A stretch of 64,000 nucleotides of DNA from an uncultured Collinsella sp. (GCA_900548365.1 URKM01000003.1:24609-88608); one strand, 5' to 3'. Counted from the first letter of the stretch, positions 44,713-53,563 are shown. Notes: generated by a model not told the origin, from the sequence alone. Made by a program: numbers and translations.

Positions 44713-46029
44713 CTAGGCGACCATGAACGAGATGATGAAGGCGATGTCGACCAGCCAGGTGAGCGGCTTGACCTTCTTGATGTTGCCGGTGCAGGCGGCC
44801 ATCACGGTATAGGTGAGGAAGCCCAGGCCGATACCGATGGAGATCGAGTAGGTCAGCGGGATGCCGATGATCGTCATGAACGCCGGGATGCCGTCGAGCG
44901 GGTTGGTGAAGTCGATGTCGGAAACGACGTTCATCATGAGGAAGCCCACCATCACGAGCGCGCCGCAGGTCGCGGGAGCGGCGATCATGCCGACCAGCGG
45001 GGAGAAGAAGGCGGCGAGCAAGAAGATGATGCCGGTCACGATGGACGTGAGACCGGTGCGGCCGCCGTCGGCGGCGCCGGCGGAGGACTCGACGAAGGTG
45101 GTGCAGGAGGAAGCACCCAGCAGGCCGCCCACGGAAGCAGCCAGGGAGTCCACGATCAGGATGGGACGGATATCCTTGACGTTGCCATCCTCATCGAGGA
45201 AGTCGCCCTGCTTGCCCACGGCCACGGCGGTGCCCATGGTGTCGAAGAAGTCGGACAACATGATCGAGAAGACGAAGACGAGCAGCGTGGGGTTCACGAA
45301 GACCTTCACGATGGCCATCCCGGAGCCGTCGGCAGCAGCCTGGAAGGGCGCGCCAAAGGTGGTGAAGTCGGGCATGGAGACGATGGCCTCGGGCAGCGCG
45401 GTGACGCCCAGCGGGATGCCCGCCACGGCGGCGATGATGATGCCCCAGAGGATGTAGCCCTTGATCTTGAAGACGTAGAGCACGAAAGTGGCCACGACGG
45501 AGATCATACCCACCAGGAAGACCGGGTCGTAGACCGAGCCGAAGGTGATGAGCGTCGCGTCGTCGTTGACCACGATGCCGCCGTTGATGAGGCCGAGCAG
45601 CGCGATGAAGATGCCCAGGCCCACGGCGATGGCGTGGCGCAGCGAGACGGGGACGGCGTCCATGATCGCCTCGCGCAGGCCGCACAGCACGAGCGCCAGG
45701 ATGATGAGGCCCTCGAGCAGAATGACGGCCATGGCGACCTTCCAGTCACCGCCGGCGGCAGCGGTGAGCGAGAACGCCACGACGGCGTTGATGCCCATGC
45801 CGGACGCGCAGGCGAGCGGACGGTTGGAGAACAGACCCATCAGGATGGTCATGATGCCTGCGGCGAAGCAGGTCGAGGTAACCGCTGCGGAAACCGGGAT
45901 GCCGGCAGCCGCGAGCAGCGACGGATTGACCGCGATGATGTAGGCCATCGCGAGAAACGTGGTGATGCCGGCGCGGACCTCGGTGCCCAGGCTGGAGCCA
46001 CGCTCCGTAAACTTGAAGAATTTGTCCAT
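44713..46029 (-). CDS. NCS2 family purine permease (hypoxanthine/guanine type)
   Basis: A 438-residue inner-membrane transporter of the AzgA-like NCS2 branch that imports hypoxanthine, guanine or adenine with protons. It starts MDKFFKFTERGSSLGTEVRAG and continues TTFLAMAYIIAVNPSLL; the substrate-binding helices contain CFAAGIMTILMGLFSNRPLA, GMGINAVVAFS, and FVFSIMLSDFFDTMGTAVAV; and SSCTTFVESSAGAADGGRTGL is the family's conserved TM10 motif (broken here at 20). AAGGG lies seven bases before ATG 46029. I looked for a purine riboswitch in the leader and did not find one. Purine uptake pairs well with PurH and NrdAB nearby, but they are separate transcripts. Confidence 0.92.
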   Translation of the reverse strand: MDKFFKFTERGSSLGTEVRAGITTFLAMAYIIAVNPSLLAAAGIPVSAAVTSTCFAAGIMTILMGLFSNRPLACASGMGINAVVAFSLTAAAGGDWKVAMAVILLEGLIILALVLCGLREAIMDAVPVSLRHAIAVGLGIFIALLGLINGGIVVNDDATLITFGSVYDPVFLVGMISVVATFVLYVFKIKGYILWGIIIAAVAGIPLGVTALPEAIVSMPDFTTFGAPFQAAADGSGMAIVKVFVNPTLLVFVFSIMLSDFFDTMGTAVAVGKQGDFLDEDGNVKDIRPILIVDSLAASVGGLLGASSCTTFVESSAGAADGGRTGLTSIVTGIIFLLAAFFSPLVGMIAAPATCGALVMVGFLMMNVVSDIDFTNPLDGIPAFMTIIGIPLTYSISIGIGLGFLTYTVMAACTGNIKKVKPLTWLVDIAFIISFMVA

Positions 46030-46111
46030 GCGTAACCCTTCTATGGCGAACAAAAACTGCACAACCATAGCAGAACCAGCGCACGATGTGTTCGTCGTAT
46101 GGAAAACCGTA

Positions 46112-46161
46112 ACAAAAGAATAACGGCGGCTAGCTGCGATTACATGCAGCCAGCCGCCGTT
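46112..46161 (-). terminator. Terminator-like hairpin downstream of uppP
   Basis: Reading leftward, AACGGCGGCTGGCTGC and GCAGCTAGCCGCCGTT form a 15-16 bp stem with one mismatch and an eight-base loop, followed by ATTCTTTTG. It lies 155 bases past the uppP stop, just before the NCS2 leader. Confidence 0.75.
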
Positions 46162-46314
46162 GGAAGCGTTTTCACGCGCCGCGCTACCCCATGTTCACGA
46201 CATCACGGCGCGCTGCGCCCGCACGCAACGGGCACTTGGCGACGGCACCCCATCCCCCGGCGCCACGCTCACGGTCGGAGCGACCGCGCATCCGCGCCGG
46301 GCGAATGCCGCGCG

Positions 46315-47271
46315 CTACGACAACCCGAACGCGGGGGCGATGCCGAAGAAATACGCCAGCACGATAATGCCCAGCACGATACGGTAGATGCCGAACACCT
46401 TGAAGTCGTGACGACGGACGAAGCCCATGAGCCACTTGATCGCAAGGAGCGAGACGATGAACGCCACGGCGCAACCCACGCCGAGAATCGCCAGGCCGCT
46501 CGCATCGAACACGCCGCCCTTGAGGAAGAACTTGACGAGCTTGAGGAAGCTCGCGCCGAACATCACGGGAATCGCCAAGAAGAAGGTGAATTTCGCCGCG
46601 ACGGAACGCGTGGTGCCCAGCAGCAGGCCGCCGATGATGGTGGAACCGGAGCGCGAGGTGCCGGGAATCAGCGAGAGGACCTGGAAGCAGCCGATCCCGA
46701 GCGCGGTCTTATAGGAGAGGTCGTCCAGCGAGGTGATCGAACCGAAGTCCCCGCCCTCGGTGGGTTCGACGGCGGCCGCGGGAGCGGCGAAATGGGCGCC
46801 GGACGGCCGCGAGCCCGGCGCGACGCCCTCGGCCGCGATGCGGGCGGCGAGCTTCTTGGCGCGCCAGTTCTCGATCAGGATGAAGGCAATACCGTAGACG
46901 ATGAGCGCGGTCGCCACCACGGTAGAGCTGTACAGGTGCTCCTCCATGAAGTCGTCCAGCGGAATGCCGATGATCGCCGCGGGCAGGCAGCCCACGATGA
47001 TCTTTCCCCACAGGCTCCACGTCGCGCGACGCTCCCGGCGGTCCTTGCCGAAGCCGAAGGGCAGCAAGTCGCGCAGGAACAGCACGCATACGGCAAGAAT
47101 CGCGCCGAGCTGGATCACGACCAGGAACATGTTCCAGAATTCCTCGGTCACGTTGAGCTTGATGAACTCATCGACCAAGATCATGTGGCCCGTAGACGAG
47201 ATGGGCAGCCACTCCGTGATGCCCTCGACCAAACCGAGGAACGCAGATTTCAGCAACTCGATGATATCCAC
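46315..47271 (-). CDS. uppP: Undecaprenyl-diphosphate phosphatase
   Basis: A 318-residue membrane phosphatase that recycles the lipid carrier of cell wall synthesis and gives bacitracin tolerance. Motif 1 is LVEGITEWLPISSTGHMIL and motif 2 is LSLIPGTSRSGSTIIGGLLLG. It is longer than most UppP (265-280): a stretch of about 45 residues rich in Ala/Pro/Gly (around VAPGSRPSGAHFAAPAAA) is inserted in the cytoplasmic loop before SYKTALGIG. The GTG start at 47271 gives the canonical VDIIELLKS N-terminus with TTGGAGG just upstream; an ATG 20 codons earlier is an alternative. Confidence 0.92.
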   Translation of the reverse strand: MDIIELLKSAFLGLVEGITEWLPISSTGHMILVDEFIKLNVTEEFWNMFLVVIQLGAILAVCVLFLRDLLPFGFGKDRRERRATWSLWGKIIVGCLPAAIIGIPLDDFMEEHLYSSTVVATALIVYGIAFILIENWRAKKLAARIAAEGVAPGSRPSGAHFAAPAAAVEPTEGGDFGSITSLDDLSYKTALGIGCFQVLSLIPGTSRSGSTIIGGLLLGTTRSVAAKFTFFLAIPVMFGASFLKLVKFFLKGGVFDASGLAILGVGCAVAFIVSLLAIKWLMGFVRRHDFKVFGIYRIVLGIIVLAYFFGIAPAFGLS

Positions 47272-47503
47272 CGGGCCTCCAATCAACGGCGCGAGCATCC
47301 GCCTGCCGGCGACCACGCGCTCAAACGTCATTTCACGTCCCCCATTATCGCGCAGCCGCATCCGCTGCAAGAAAAATGCGGATTCGTTCGCGGAATACTT
47401 CGCCCGAAGCCCGCCGTATGGGTATATGTTTAGCAAAGTAAAGCGCCGGCTCGCGCTGGCGGACGGCGGGCGCACGGAGCCCGCCTTCGGACAGGAGGAT
47501 CTT

Positions 47504-47941
47504 ATGAACGAAGGGTATTCCAAGATCTTTGTCTCGCTCGACGGAACCGAGCAGCAAGATTTCGTGCTGGCGCGCGCCATCAAGGTCGCGGCGAACAACA
47601 ACGCGAAGCTCATCATCGGTCACGTCATCGACTCCACGGCGCTCGAGTCTGCGGGCACCTATCCCGTCGACCTCGTCAACGGGCTTGAAACCGCCTTCAG
47701 GAACTCCATCGAGGAGCAGGTCGCCGAGGCCGAGGCCAACCCCGCCATCCCCGAGGTCGAGATCATGATCCGCGCCGGGCGCATCCGCGAAACGCTGAAG
47801 GACGAGATGCTCGACGTGGTGCAGCCCGACCTCGTGCTCTGCGGCGCCCGCGGCTTGTCGTCCATCAAATACGCCCTGCTGGGATCCATCTCCACGTTCC
47901 TGCTCCGGAACACGGACTGCGATATTCTCGTTGTAAAGTAG
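47504..47941 (+). CDS. Universal stress protein (UspA family)
   Basis: A 145-residue universal stress protein. It shows YSKIFVSLDGTEQQDFVLAR at the N-terminus (strand 1 with the adenine-binding aspartate), and GARGLSSIKYALLGSISTFL near the C-terminus, which matches the G-x2-G-x9-G(S/T) ATP-binding pattern only partly. The role is stress survival by an unknown mechanism. AGGAGG lies five bases before the ATG. It is divergent from uppP and convergent with the sensor kinase. A very strong hairpin lies just after the stop. Confidence 0.88.
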   Translation: MNEGYSKIFVSLDGTEQQDFVLARAIKVAANNNAKLIIGHVIDSTALESAGTYPVDLVNGLETAFRNSIEEQVAEAEANPAIPEVEIMIRAGRIRETLKDEMLDVVQPDLVLCGARGLSSIKYALLGSISTFLLRNTDCDILVVK

Positions 47942-47956
47942 ATTCGACCCCATCGA

Positions 47957-48031
47957 AGGGGCGGCGGTTGCCTGAAGCGTTTCGTCGCAGCGCGAAGCGC
48001 GAGACCACGCGAAAGGCAACCGCCGCCCCCT
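47957..48031. repeat. 17 bp inverted repeat after the universal stress gene
   Basis: AGGGGCGGCGGTTGCCT at 47957-47973 pairs perfectly with AGGCAACCGCCGCCCCT at 48014-48030. The 40-base loop has its own small inverted repeats. There is no T run on either strand, so it is not a classic terminator; it may be a bidirectional transcript barrier between two convergent genes. Confidence 0.85.
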
Positions 48032-48198
48032 CCTGTTCTCATCCCCATCGGCAAAGGGTCGAGGGAAAGGAGATGCGCATCGCTTCAAAGAGCTTTCTGC
48101 TCGTTCGCTCCGCGCGTCGCGCGTCGCGCTACGTTAGAAAACGGATCCGCTGCTAAGGGGCCTACGAAGAGAAGCACTCCCTATCGAAAAGGCATTCC

Positions 48199-49272
48199 CT
48201 ATTCGAAATAATGGAAGCGGTTCGTTGAGAACGAGAGCAGGACCGTGAAGCCCTCCCCTTCCACCGAAGACGCGTCGATGCCCACGCCCATCTTGGTGCA
48301 CAGGCGTTTGACCAGATACAGGCCGATGCCCGTGGAGCGCTTGCCCGTGCGACCCGCATCGCCCGTGAAGCCCTTGTCGAAGACGCGCGGCAGATCGGCG
48401 GCGCTCACACCGCAGCCGTTGTCGCGAATCGCGAGCTCGATGCGTTCGCTCGACAGCCCCTCATCTGCCAGCCGCGCTGAGAACTCGATGCTCGCGTTCT
48501 CGCTGCGCGCGTATTTCACGCTGTTCTGAATAATCTGGCCCAGGATGAACAAGATCCACTTCTCATCGGTGAAGACCTGATAATCAAGGTTGCGCCGGAA
48601 CGGAGCCACCTTCGCGGAGATGAGCATGCGGGAGTTCGCCCGAATGGCCGAAGAGACGAGTTCCTTCAAGTTGTATTCGCGTATCAGGTAGTCGCGCTCC
48701 ACCGCCTCGGAGCGGGCATAGAACAGCGCCTGCTCGACATAGCCCTCCATACGGTCGAGCTCCTCATCGAGCGAGCGCACCCGGGCAAACACCACATCCT
48801 CGTTCAACGGCTCCTCGCCCACGGCAGACAGCTCGTCCTCGATGTTTTCGAGCATGAGATGGGCGGCGGCGAGCGGCGACTTCGCTTCATGGACCCATGT
48901 CTCCACATATTCGCGGTACTCGATGGTCTGCCTGCGAAAGGCAGCCACCTCGTCGTTCGCCGCCTTGGCGACCGCGCATATCGCATCATGGGCAAGACGG
49001 CCCTCGACGAAATCGGGGCGCGCGAGGATCTCGCTCGCGTACAGAGGATCGCCCTCGTTCGCCAGCATCTGGGCGACATCGCGCATAAACGGGCGCTTTC
49101 GCGCATAGTCCACCGCGAGCACCATCGCCGTCGCCCCCGCCAGCAGGCACGAAACCAATGCGAGCACCGAGATCCTGGTTCCCGAGACCTCGAGCACCAT
49201 CCACACCAGCAGATCCAAGACGACGAGGATGGTCAGCGTGGGCCACGACGAACGAAGGTAGGAGAAGAACAA
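48199..49272 (-). CDS. BceS-like sensor histidine kinase
   Basis: A 357-residue inner-membrane kinase with two helices close to the N-terminus (about 10-27 and 33-53), almost no extracellular loop, and the H-box YVETWVHEAKSPLAAAH with H128. N, G1 and G2 boxes are IIQNSVKYARS, IRDNGCGVSAADLPRVFDKG and GIGLYLVKRLC. The small intramembrane sensor and the WVHE-K-P box are typical of BceS/GraS/YxdK kinases that detect antimicrobial peptides through an ABC transporter. No BceAB-type transporter lies nearby. The start is TTG 49272, behind a G-rich stretch; no ATG preserves the first helix. It is translated 14 bases after its response regulator. Confidence 0.9.
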   Translation of the reverse strand: MFFSYLRSSWPTLTILVVLDLLVWMVLEVSGTRISVLALVSCLLAGATAMVLAVDYARKRPFMRDVAQMLANEGDPLYASEILARPDFVEGRLAHDAICAVAKAANDEVAAFRRQTIEYREYVETWVHEAKSPLAAAHLMLENIEDELSAVGEEPLNEDVVFARVRSLDEELDRMEGYVEQALFYARSEAVERDYLIREYNLKELVSSAIRANSRMLISAKVAPFRRNLDYQVFTDEKWILFILGQIIQNSVKYARSENASIEFSARLADEGLSSERIELAIRDNGCGVSAADLPRVFDKGFTGDAGRTGKRSTGIGLYLVKRLCTKMGVGIDASSVEGEGFTVLLSFSTNRFHYFE

Positions 49273-49286
49273 CGCAACGCCCCCCC

Positions 49287-49949
49287 CTATACGGAATAGC
49301 CACGGCCGCGATGCGTGGTGAGATAGCCCGTCACGCCGATCTTCTCCAGCGTAGAGCGCAGGCGGTTGATATTGACCGTCAGCGTGTTGTCATCCACAAA
49401 CGCGTCCGAGTCCCACAGGTCGCGCATGATGGCGTCGCGCGAGACGATCGTGCCCGCCTTCGACATCAAAAGCGACAGGATGCGCATCTCGTTCTTCGTG
49501 AGCTCGACCTGCTTGCCGTTGGCGAACGCAAGCGAGCGAGCGGGATCGAGCTCGAGGCCGTTGTGCTTGAGGGACGACGACTCCGCGGCGCCGACGCGGC
49601 GCAGGAGCGCGGAGATGCGCGCGATGAGCACGCGCGAGCTGTAGGGCTTCGACACGAAATCGTCGGCACCCATGGTCATGGACATGACCTCGTCGATCTC
49701 GGTCACGCGCGAGGTGAGCACCACGATGGGCACCGAAGACTTCTCACGCAACTCGCGGCATATGAACTGGCCGTCGGTACCCGGCAGCGTGAGGTCGAGC
49801 AGTACGAGGTCGGGATCGGCGACCAGAATATCCTCCACCACGCGGTCGAACGCGAGGCAACACGCCGTTTCGAAGCCGTTGCGCTCGAGCACCTCGAGCA
49901 GCTCGTTGCGAATCGCGGCATCGTCCTCGACGACGAAAATCTGCGCCAT
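49287..49949 (-). CDS. OmpR-family response regulator
   Basis: A 220-residue response regulator. The receiver domain (1-115) has acidic D9/D10, phospho-acceptor D52 in LVLLDLTLPGTDG, T/S in VVLTSR, and the lysine in SKPYSS; the winged helix (125-220) has ELTKNEMRILSLLMSKAG, DNTLTVNINRLRSTLEKIG and TTHRGRGYSV. It fits the BceR/GraR group. It precedes the kinase in the same transcript and is probably phosphorylated by it. A small unknown gene lies upstream in the same direction, 36 bases away, and may be part of the same unit. Confidence 0.93.
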   Translation of the reverse strand: MAQIFVVEDDAAIRNELLEVLERNGFETACCLAFDRVVEDILVADPDLVLLDLTLPGTDGQFICRELREKSSVPIVVLTSRVTEIDEVMSMTMGADDFVSKPYSSRVLIARISALLRRVGAAESSSLKHNGLELDPARSLAFANGKQVELTKNEMRILSLLMSKAGTIVSRDAIMRDLWDSDAFVDDNTLTVNINRLRSTLEKIGVTGYLTTHRGRGYSV

Positions 49950-49985
49950 GGCAACCTTCCTCCCATCGAATGCAGGCTCGGCAAG

Positions 49986-50693
49986 CTAGAACAGCTTCGC
50001 CACGCCGTCGTGCAGGAAACGGGCGAAATCGGCATCCGCGGAAGCAGCCGCCCGCTCGTCCAGGTCGACCGCCACCACGACGCCGTGTTCATCGGAAACG
50101 AGGAACGGGCACGACGCATCCAAGACCTCCTCGAGCGCAGCGCGACGGGAGACGACGCCCTGCGTGGACGCGAGCTGCTCGACCAGCGTGAGCGCCCCGC
50201 AACCGTGTTCGCCAGCGGCGACGAGCAGCTGCCCGGCGGCCACAGCACACAAAACCTCCGGGGCCACGCCCGTCTCGCCCTCCTCCGTCTGCGCCAAGCG
50301 GGCGCGATCGGCCAGCGATGCGCGATCGGTTACGGCCAGGGGTTCGTAGTCGCCCACCGACATCGCCGCGTTGCCGTTCACGTCGATCACCAACATGAGC
50401 ACGCCGTCGCGCTGGGTATACGACCCCTCGGTGAGCGACCACTCCACGTGCTGCTTCGCCCACGACAACATGTTGTGGGTGAGCGGCTCGCCCTGCACCG
50501 AGCGCTGCGACAACGCGCGGATATGGCGGTTGAGCAGCGGCACGCGCTTGTTGTGCATGCGCCAGCGGCACACCAGCGCCGGAGCATCGAGATTGAACGG
50601 CTCGAGCCCCCGCCCCTGGTTGGCGCAGAACTCCTCATATGCACGCTGTTCCTCGGGATCGTCGAACAACGCCTTCAAGCCCTCATCGGCCAC
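49986..50693 (-). CDS. Protein of unknown function upstream of the two-component genes
   Basis: A 235-residue protein I do not recognise with confidence. GTG 50693 is chosen because GGAGG lies seven bases upstream; the frame is open another 30 codons. A weak likeness to class IV aminotransferases (the RWRMHNKRVPLLNRHIRALSQ block and the later TQGVVSRRAALEEVLDAS block) can be seen, but no pyridoxal lysine is obvious. It has no signal peptide or membrane helix. It lies 36 bases before the response regulator, so it may be cotranscribed with it, and 240 bases after purH. Confidence 0.6.
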   Translation of the reverse strand: MADEGLKALFDDPEEQRAYEEFCANQGRGLEPFNLDAPALVCRWRMHNKRVPLLNRHIRALSQRSVQGEPLTHNMLSWAKQHVEWSLTEGSYTQRDGVLMLVIDVNGNAAMSVGDYEPLAVTDRASLADRARLAQTEEGETGVAPEVLCAVAAGQLLVAAGEHGCGALTLVEQLASTQGVVSRRAALEEVLDASCPFLVSDEHGVVVAVDLDERAAASADADFARFLHDGVAKLF

Positions 50694-50861
50694 GCAGCCA
50701 CCTCCAAGACAAGAAAGCCCCCGTTCATCGAGAGCTGCAAGCTTCGCTGATTTCGATGTTATACCCGAGAGCCCCCGTCGCATACCGCCGACGCGCCCGC
50801 GTCAGCGCCAAGCGCCCCCGATCGCCCTCAAAGCCCGCAAACGTCCGAGGTCTACGCGAAA

Positions 50862-50932
50862 GCGGGGGTGCGCACACCTTAGGGTGGCGCAACCCCCGCT
50901 TGAGCGGCAAGATCGGGTGCCTGGGGAAGCCG
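50862..50932 (-). terminator. Terminator of purH with the pcrA-type repeated arm
   Basis: Reading leftward from two bases past the purH stop: CGGCTTCCCCAGGCACCCGA then TCTTGCC (50932-50906), followed by a stem GCGGGGGTTGCGC / GCGCACCCCCGC (one base offset), then TTTCG. The first block is the same element found after pcrA. Confidence 0.7.
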
Positions 50933-50933
50933 A

Positions 50934-52574
50934 CTAGTGGCGGAAGTGACGGGTGCCGGTAAACACCATCGCGATGCCGTGGTCGTCGCACGCCTGGATG
51001 GACTCGTCGTCGCGCACGGAACCGCCGGGCTGGATGATGGCGGTCACGCCATGGGCGGCCAGAACGTCCACGTTATCGCGGAACGGGAAGAAGGCGTCGC
51101 TCGCGCAGGCGAAGCCGCCGGCCTCCATGCCCATGCGCTCGCAAGCCTCCTCGGCGCGCTGGCACGCCAGCAGCGCGGAGTCGACGCGGTTGGGCTGGCC
51201 GGGGCCCATGCCGATGCCGGCGTGGTCCTTGGCGATGAGGATGGCGTTGCTCTTCACGGTCTTGCAAACGCGCCAGGCGAAGATCAGGTCCTCCATCTCG
51301 GCATCCGTGGGCTTGCGCATCGTGGGGAAGGTGAAGGTCGAGGGGTCCTCCTCGACCGTGTCCACGCACTGCACCAGCAGGCCGCCGTCGACGGTGCGTG
51401 CCTCGATCTGCGCGTGGCCCTCGGCGCCGCCGGTCGCCAGCACGCGCAGGTTGGGGCGCTTCTCCAAGCGAGCCAGCGCCTCGGGCGCGAAGGACGGGGC
51501 GATGAGCACCTCGACGAAGAGCTTGTCGCGATCGGCGAAATGCTCGACGAGCGACAGCGGGACCTCGCGGTTCACGGCGACGATGCCGCCGAAGGCGCTC
51601 TTGGGGTCGCACGCGTAGGCGCGGTCGTAGGCCTCGGTAACATCGGCCGCGGTGGCGGAACCGCAGGGGTTCTGGTGCTTCAGGATCACGACCGCGGGCT
51701 CGTCGAACTCGCGCACGGCGTTCCATGCGGCGTCGGCGTCCAGGAAGTTGTTATACGAAAGCGGCTTGCCCTGCACCTGCTCGGCGCCCACCAGCGGGCT
51801 GCCGGAAGAGGCGAAGTTGGCGAAGCCGTCGGCAAAGCGATAGACGGCGGCCGTCTGGTGCGGATTCTCGCCATAGCGCAGGTCCTGGCTCTTCTCCAGA
51901 TGCAGGTCGAACGCCGCGGGCGGCACGAAAGAGGAGCCCTCTTCCCCGGACACCTTGGCATCCTCGGACGCGAGGTAGGTGTTGAGCCACGTGGAGATCG
52001 CGGTGTCGTACGCGGCGGTGCGGGTGTAGACCTTCGCGGCGAGGCGACGGCGCGTGCCCAGCGTCGTGCAGCCCGCGTGGACGGACATCTCGTCCAGCAC
52101 CTTCTGATAATCCGCCGGGTCGCACACCACGGTCACGGAGTCATTGTTCTTGGCGGCGGAACGCAGCATGGAGGGACCGCCGATGTCGATATGCTCGATG
52201 GCATCCACGAAGGTGACGTCGGGCGCCGCGACGGTCTTCTCGAACTCATAGAGGTTCACGCACACCAGGTCGATCATCTTGATGTCGTGCGCGGCGGCCT
52301 CGGCCATATGCTTCTCGGAGTCGCGACGGCAGAGCAGGCCGCCGTGCACCTTGGGATGCAGGGTCTTCACGCGGCCGTCCATCATCTCCGGGAAGCCCGT
52401 GAACTCCTCGATGGGGGTAACGGAAATGCCCGCCTCTTCAAGCACGCGCGCCGTACCGCCCGTCGAGATGATCTCCACGCCGTACTCATCAGCCAGCGAA
52501 CGGGCGAACTCGACGACACCCGTCTTGTCCGTCACCGAGATCAGCGCACGCGAGATCTTCCTATCTGTGCCCAT
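50934..52574 (-). CDS. purH: Bifunctional AICAR transformylase/IMP cyclohydrolase
   Basis: A 546-residue enzyme for the last two steps of IMP synthesis. The N-terminal MGS-like IMP cyclohydrolase part has ALISVTDKTGVVEFARSLA, EIISTGGTARVLEEAGI and GFPEMMDGRVKTLHPKVHGG; the C-terminal AICAR transformylase part has DLRYGENPHQTAAVYR, the LKHQNPCGSA motif with catalytic K-H, and SDAFFPFRDNVD. AAGGAGGAG precedes ATG 52574. Length is slightly above E. coli PurH (529). It stands alone and ends in a terminator that includes a repeated intergenic element. Confidence 0.96.
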   Translation of the reverse strand: MGTDRKISRALISVTDKTGVVEFARSLADEYGVEIISTGGTARVLEEAGISVTPIEEFTGFPEMMDGRVKTLHPKVHGGLLCRRDSEKHMAEAAAHDIKMIDLVCVNLYEFEKTVAAPDVTFVDAIEHIDIGGPSMLRSAAKNNDSVTVVCDPADYQKVLDEMSVHAGCTTLGTRRRLAAKVYTRTAAYDTAISTWLNTYLASEDAKVSGEEGSSFVPPAAFDLHLEKSQDLRYGENPHQTAAVYRFADGFANFASSGSPLVGAEQVQGKPLSYNNFLDADAAWNAVREFDEPAVVILKHQNPCGSATAADVTEAYDRAYACDPKSAFGGIVAVNREVPLSLVEHFADRDKLFVEVLIAPSFAPEALARLEKRPNLRVLATGGAEGHAQIEARTVDGGLLVQCVDTVEEDPSTFTFPTMRKPTDAEMEDLIFAWRVCKTVKSNAILIAKDHAGIGMGPGQPNRVDSALLACQRAEEACERMGMEAGGFACASDAFFPFRDNVDVLAAHGVTAIIQPGGSVRDDESIQACDDHGIAMVFTGTRHFRH

Positions 52575-52811
52575 GCCGCACTCCTCCTTCATGCGTCGGG
52601 CCGCGTCGGTAGGCGTCCGCGCGACCACATGTACATCTCTCTAATGTAGCGCAAACAGCTGCGCGCGCTCACACCAGTCCCCTTCTTTTTGTAGAAAATG
52701 CCGAGACTCGGTGGGCGTTCCGCGAAGAATTCGCGAGGAGCCTGTGGCGACATACGGACACCATACATCGAGACCCCGCGCGTGGTAGAAACCTAAGTAA
52801 AGGAGGCACGC

Positions 52812-53447
52812 ATGGTATCACGCGTTATCTACAGACCATTTGAAGAAGGGGACTTCGACGCCCTTGCCGCGATCCTGCAGGCGACGTGGCACTCCGAGAG
52901 CCCCAACGAGGCCTACAACCGGCTCGAGGCCACCTACGACCTCGCGCACGCGCTCTCCATCTCCAGCTTCTCGCAAGTGGTCCTCGTAGACGGCGAGCCG
53001 CGCGGCATCGTCCTCGCGCGCGCGGAAAGCGACCGCCTCCCCTATGCGGCCGCATGGGACCATGCGAAGCAGGAGATCCTTCAGCAGATGCTCGAAATCG
53101 ACGAGCGTGCGACGTCGGCGTACCTCGCCTTCCTCAAGAGCGAGGCCCGTGTCAACGGCAAGCTGCTGCGCGAGAGCGGCATCTCCGGCGCCGACCAGAT
53201 CACCCTCCTCGCCGTGAGCGAGACCACGCGCGGCATGGGCATCGGCAGCGTCCTTCTCGATGCCGCCGCATCGTACGTGTCCTCGCGCGGCGCCCAAGGC
53301 GCTTTCCTCTACACCGATACGGATTGCTCGTGGAAGTTCTACGAGCGCCGCGGTCTCAAGCGCGCCGCGGCCTACCGGGCTTCTCGCGAGGAGCGCAAGC
53401 TTCTTCCCCGCGAGATGTACCTCTACGGACTCGACCTCTCCGCCTAG
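52812..53447 (+). CDS. GNAT family N-acetyltransferase
   Basis: A 211-residue acetyl-CoA-dependent transferase of unknown substrate. The acetyl-CoA pocket reads LLAVSETTRGMGIGSVLLDAA (R-G-M-G-I-G, motif A, around residues 133-153; written to 20 as LAVSETTRGMGIGSVLLDAA), followed by a FYERRGLKRAAAYRAS motif B region near the C-terminus. The N-terminal half has an extra helical segment, YLAFLKSEARVNGKLLRES. AAAGGAGG lies five bases before the ATG. It is divergent from purH and convergent with the DUF2207 gene; they share a two-way terminator. Confidence 0.85.
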   Translation: MVSRVIYRPFEEGDFDALAAILQATWHSESPNEAYNRLEATYDLAHALSISSFSQVVLVDGEPRGIVLARAESDRLPYAAAWDHAKQEILQQMLEIDERATSAYLAFLKSEARVNGKLLRESGISGADQITLLAVSETTRGMGIGSVLLDAAASYVSSRGAQGAFLYTDTDCSWKFYERRGLKRAAAYRASREERKLLPREMYLYGLDLSA

Positions 53448-53535
53448 GGCCCGCCGGCATCTTGAGGGCAGCTTGATGCCGGCATACACGCGGCCGTATT
53501 TGGCGTACAGGCATACGCGGATAGCATCCCGCACC

Positions 53536-53563
53536 GAAAAAGGCCCCGGATGGGGCCTTTTTC
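53536..53563. terminator. Two-way terminator between the GNAT and DUF2207 genes
   Basis: AAAAAGGCCCC and GGGGCCTTTTT form an 11 bp stem with a GGAT loop, giving a U run on either strand. Confidence 0.9.

Noticed and set aside
42448..46035. A 1195-codon open frame antisense to pcrA, the ArsC-like gene and the NCS2 permease
   Set aside because: It spans three well-supported genes and the gaps between them.
46030..46100. Purine riboswitch before the NCS2 permease
   Set aside because: A short CTATGG/CCATAG stem is present, but the conserved loop sequences of the purine aptamer are not.
48073..48156. A 27-codon basic ORF with AAAGGAG directly before its ATG
   Set aside because: The binding site touches the ATG with no spacing, the peptide is mostly Arg/Ser from a CGCG run, and nothing else supports it.
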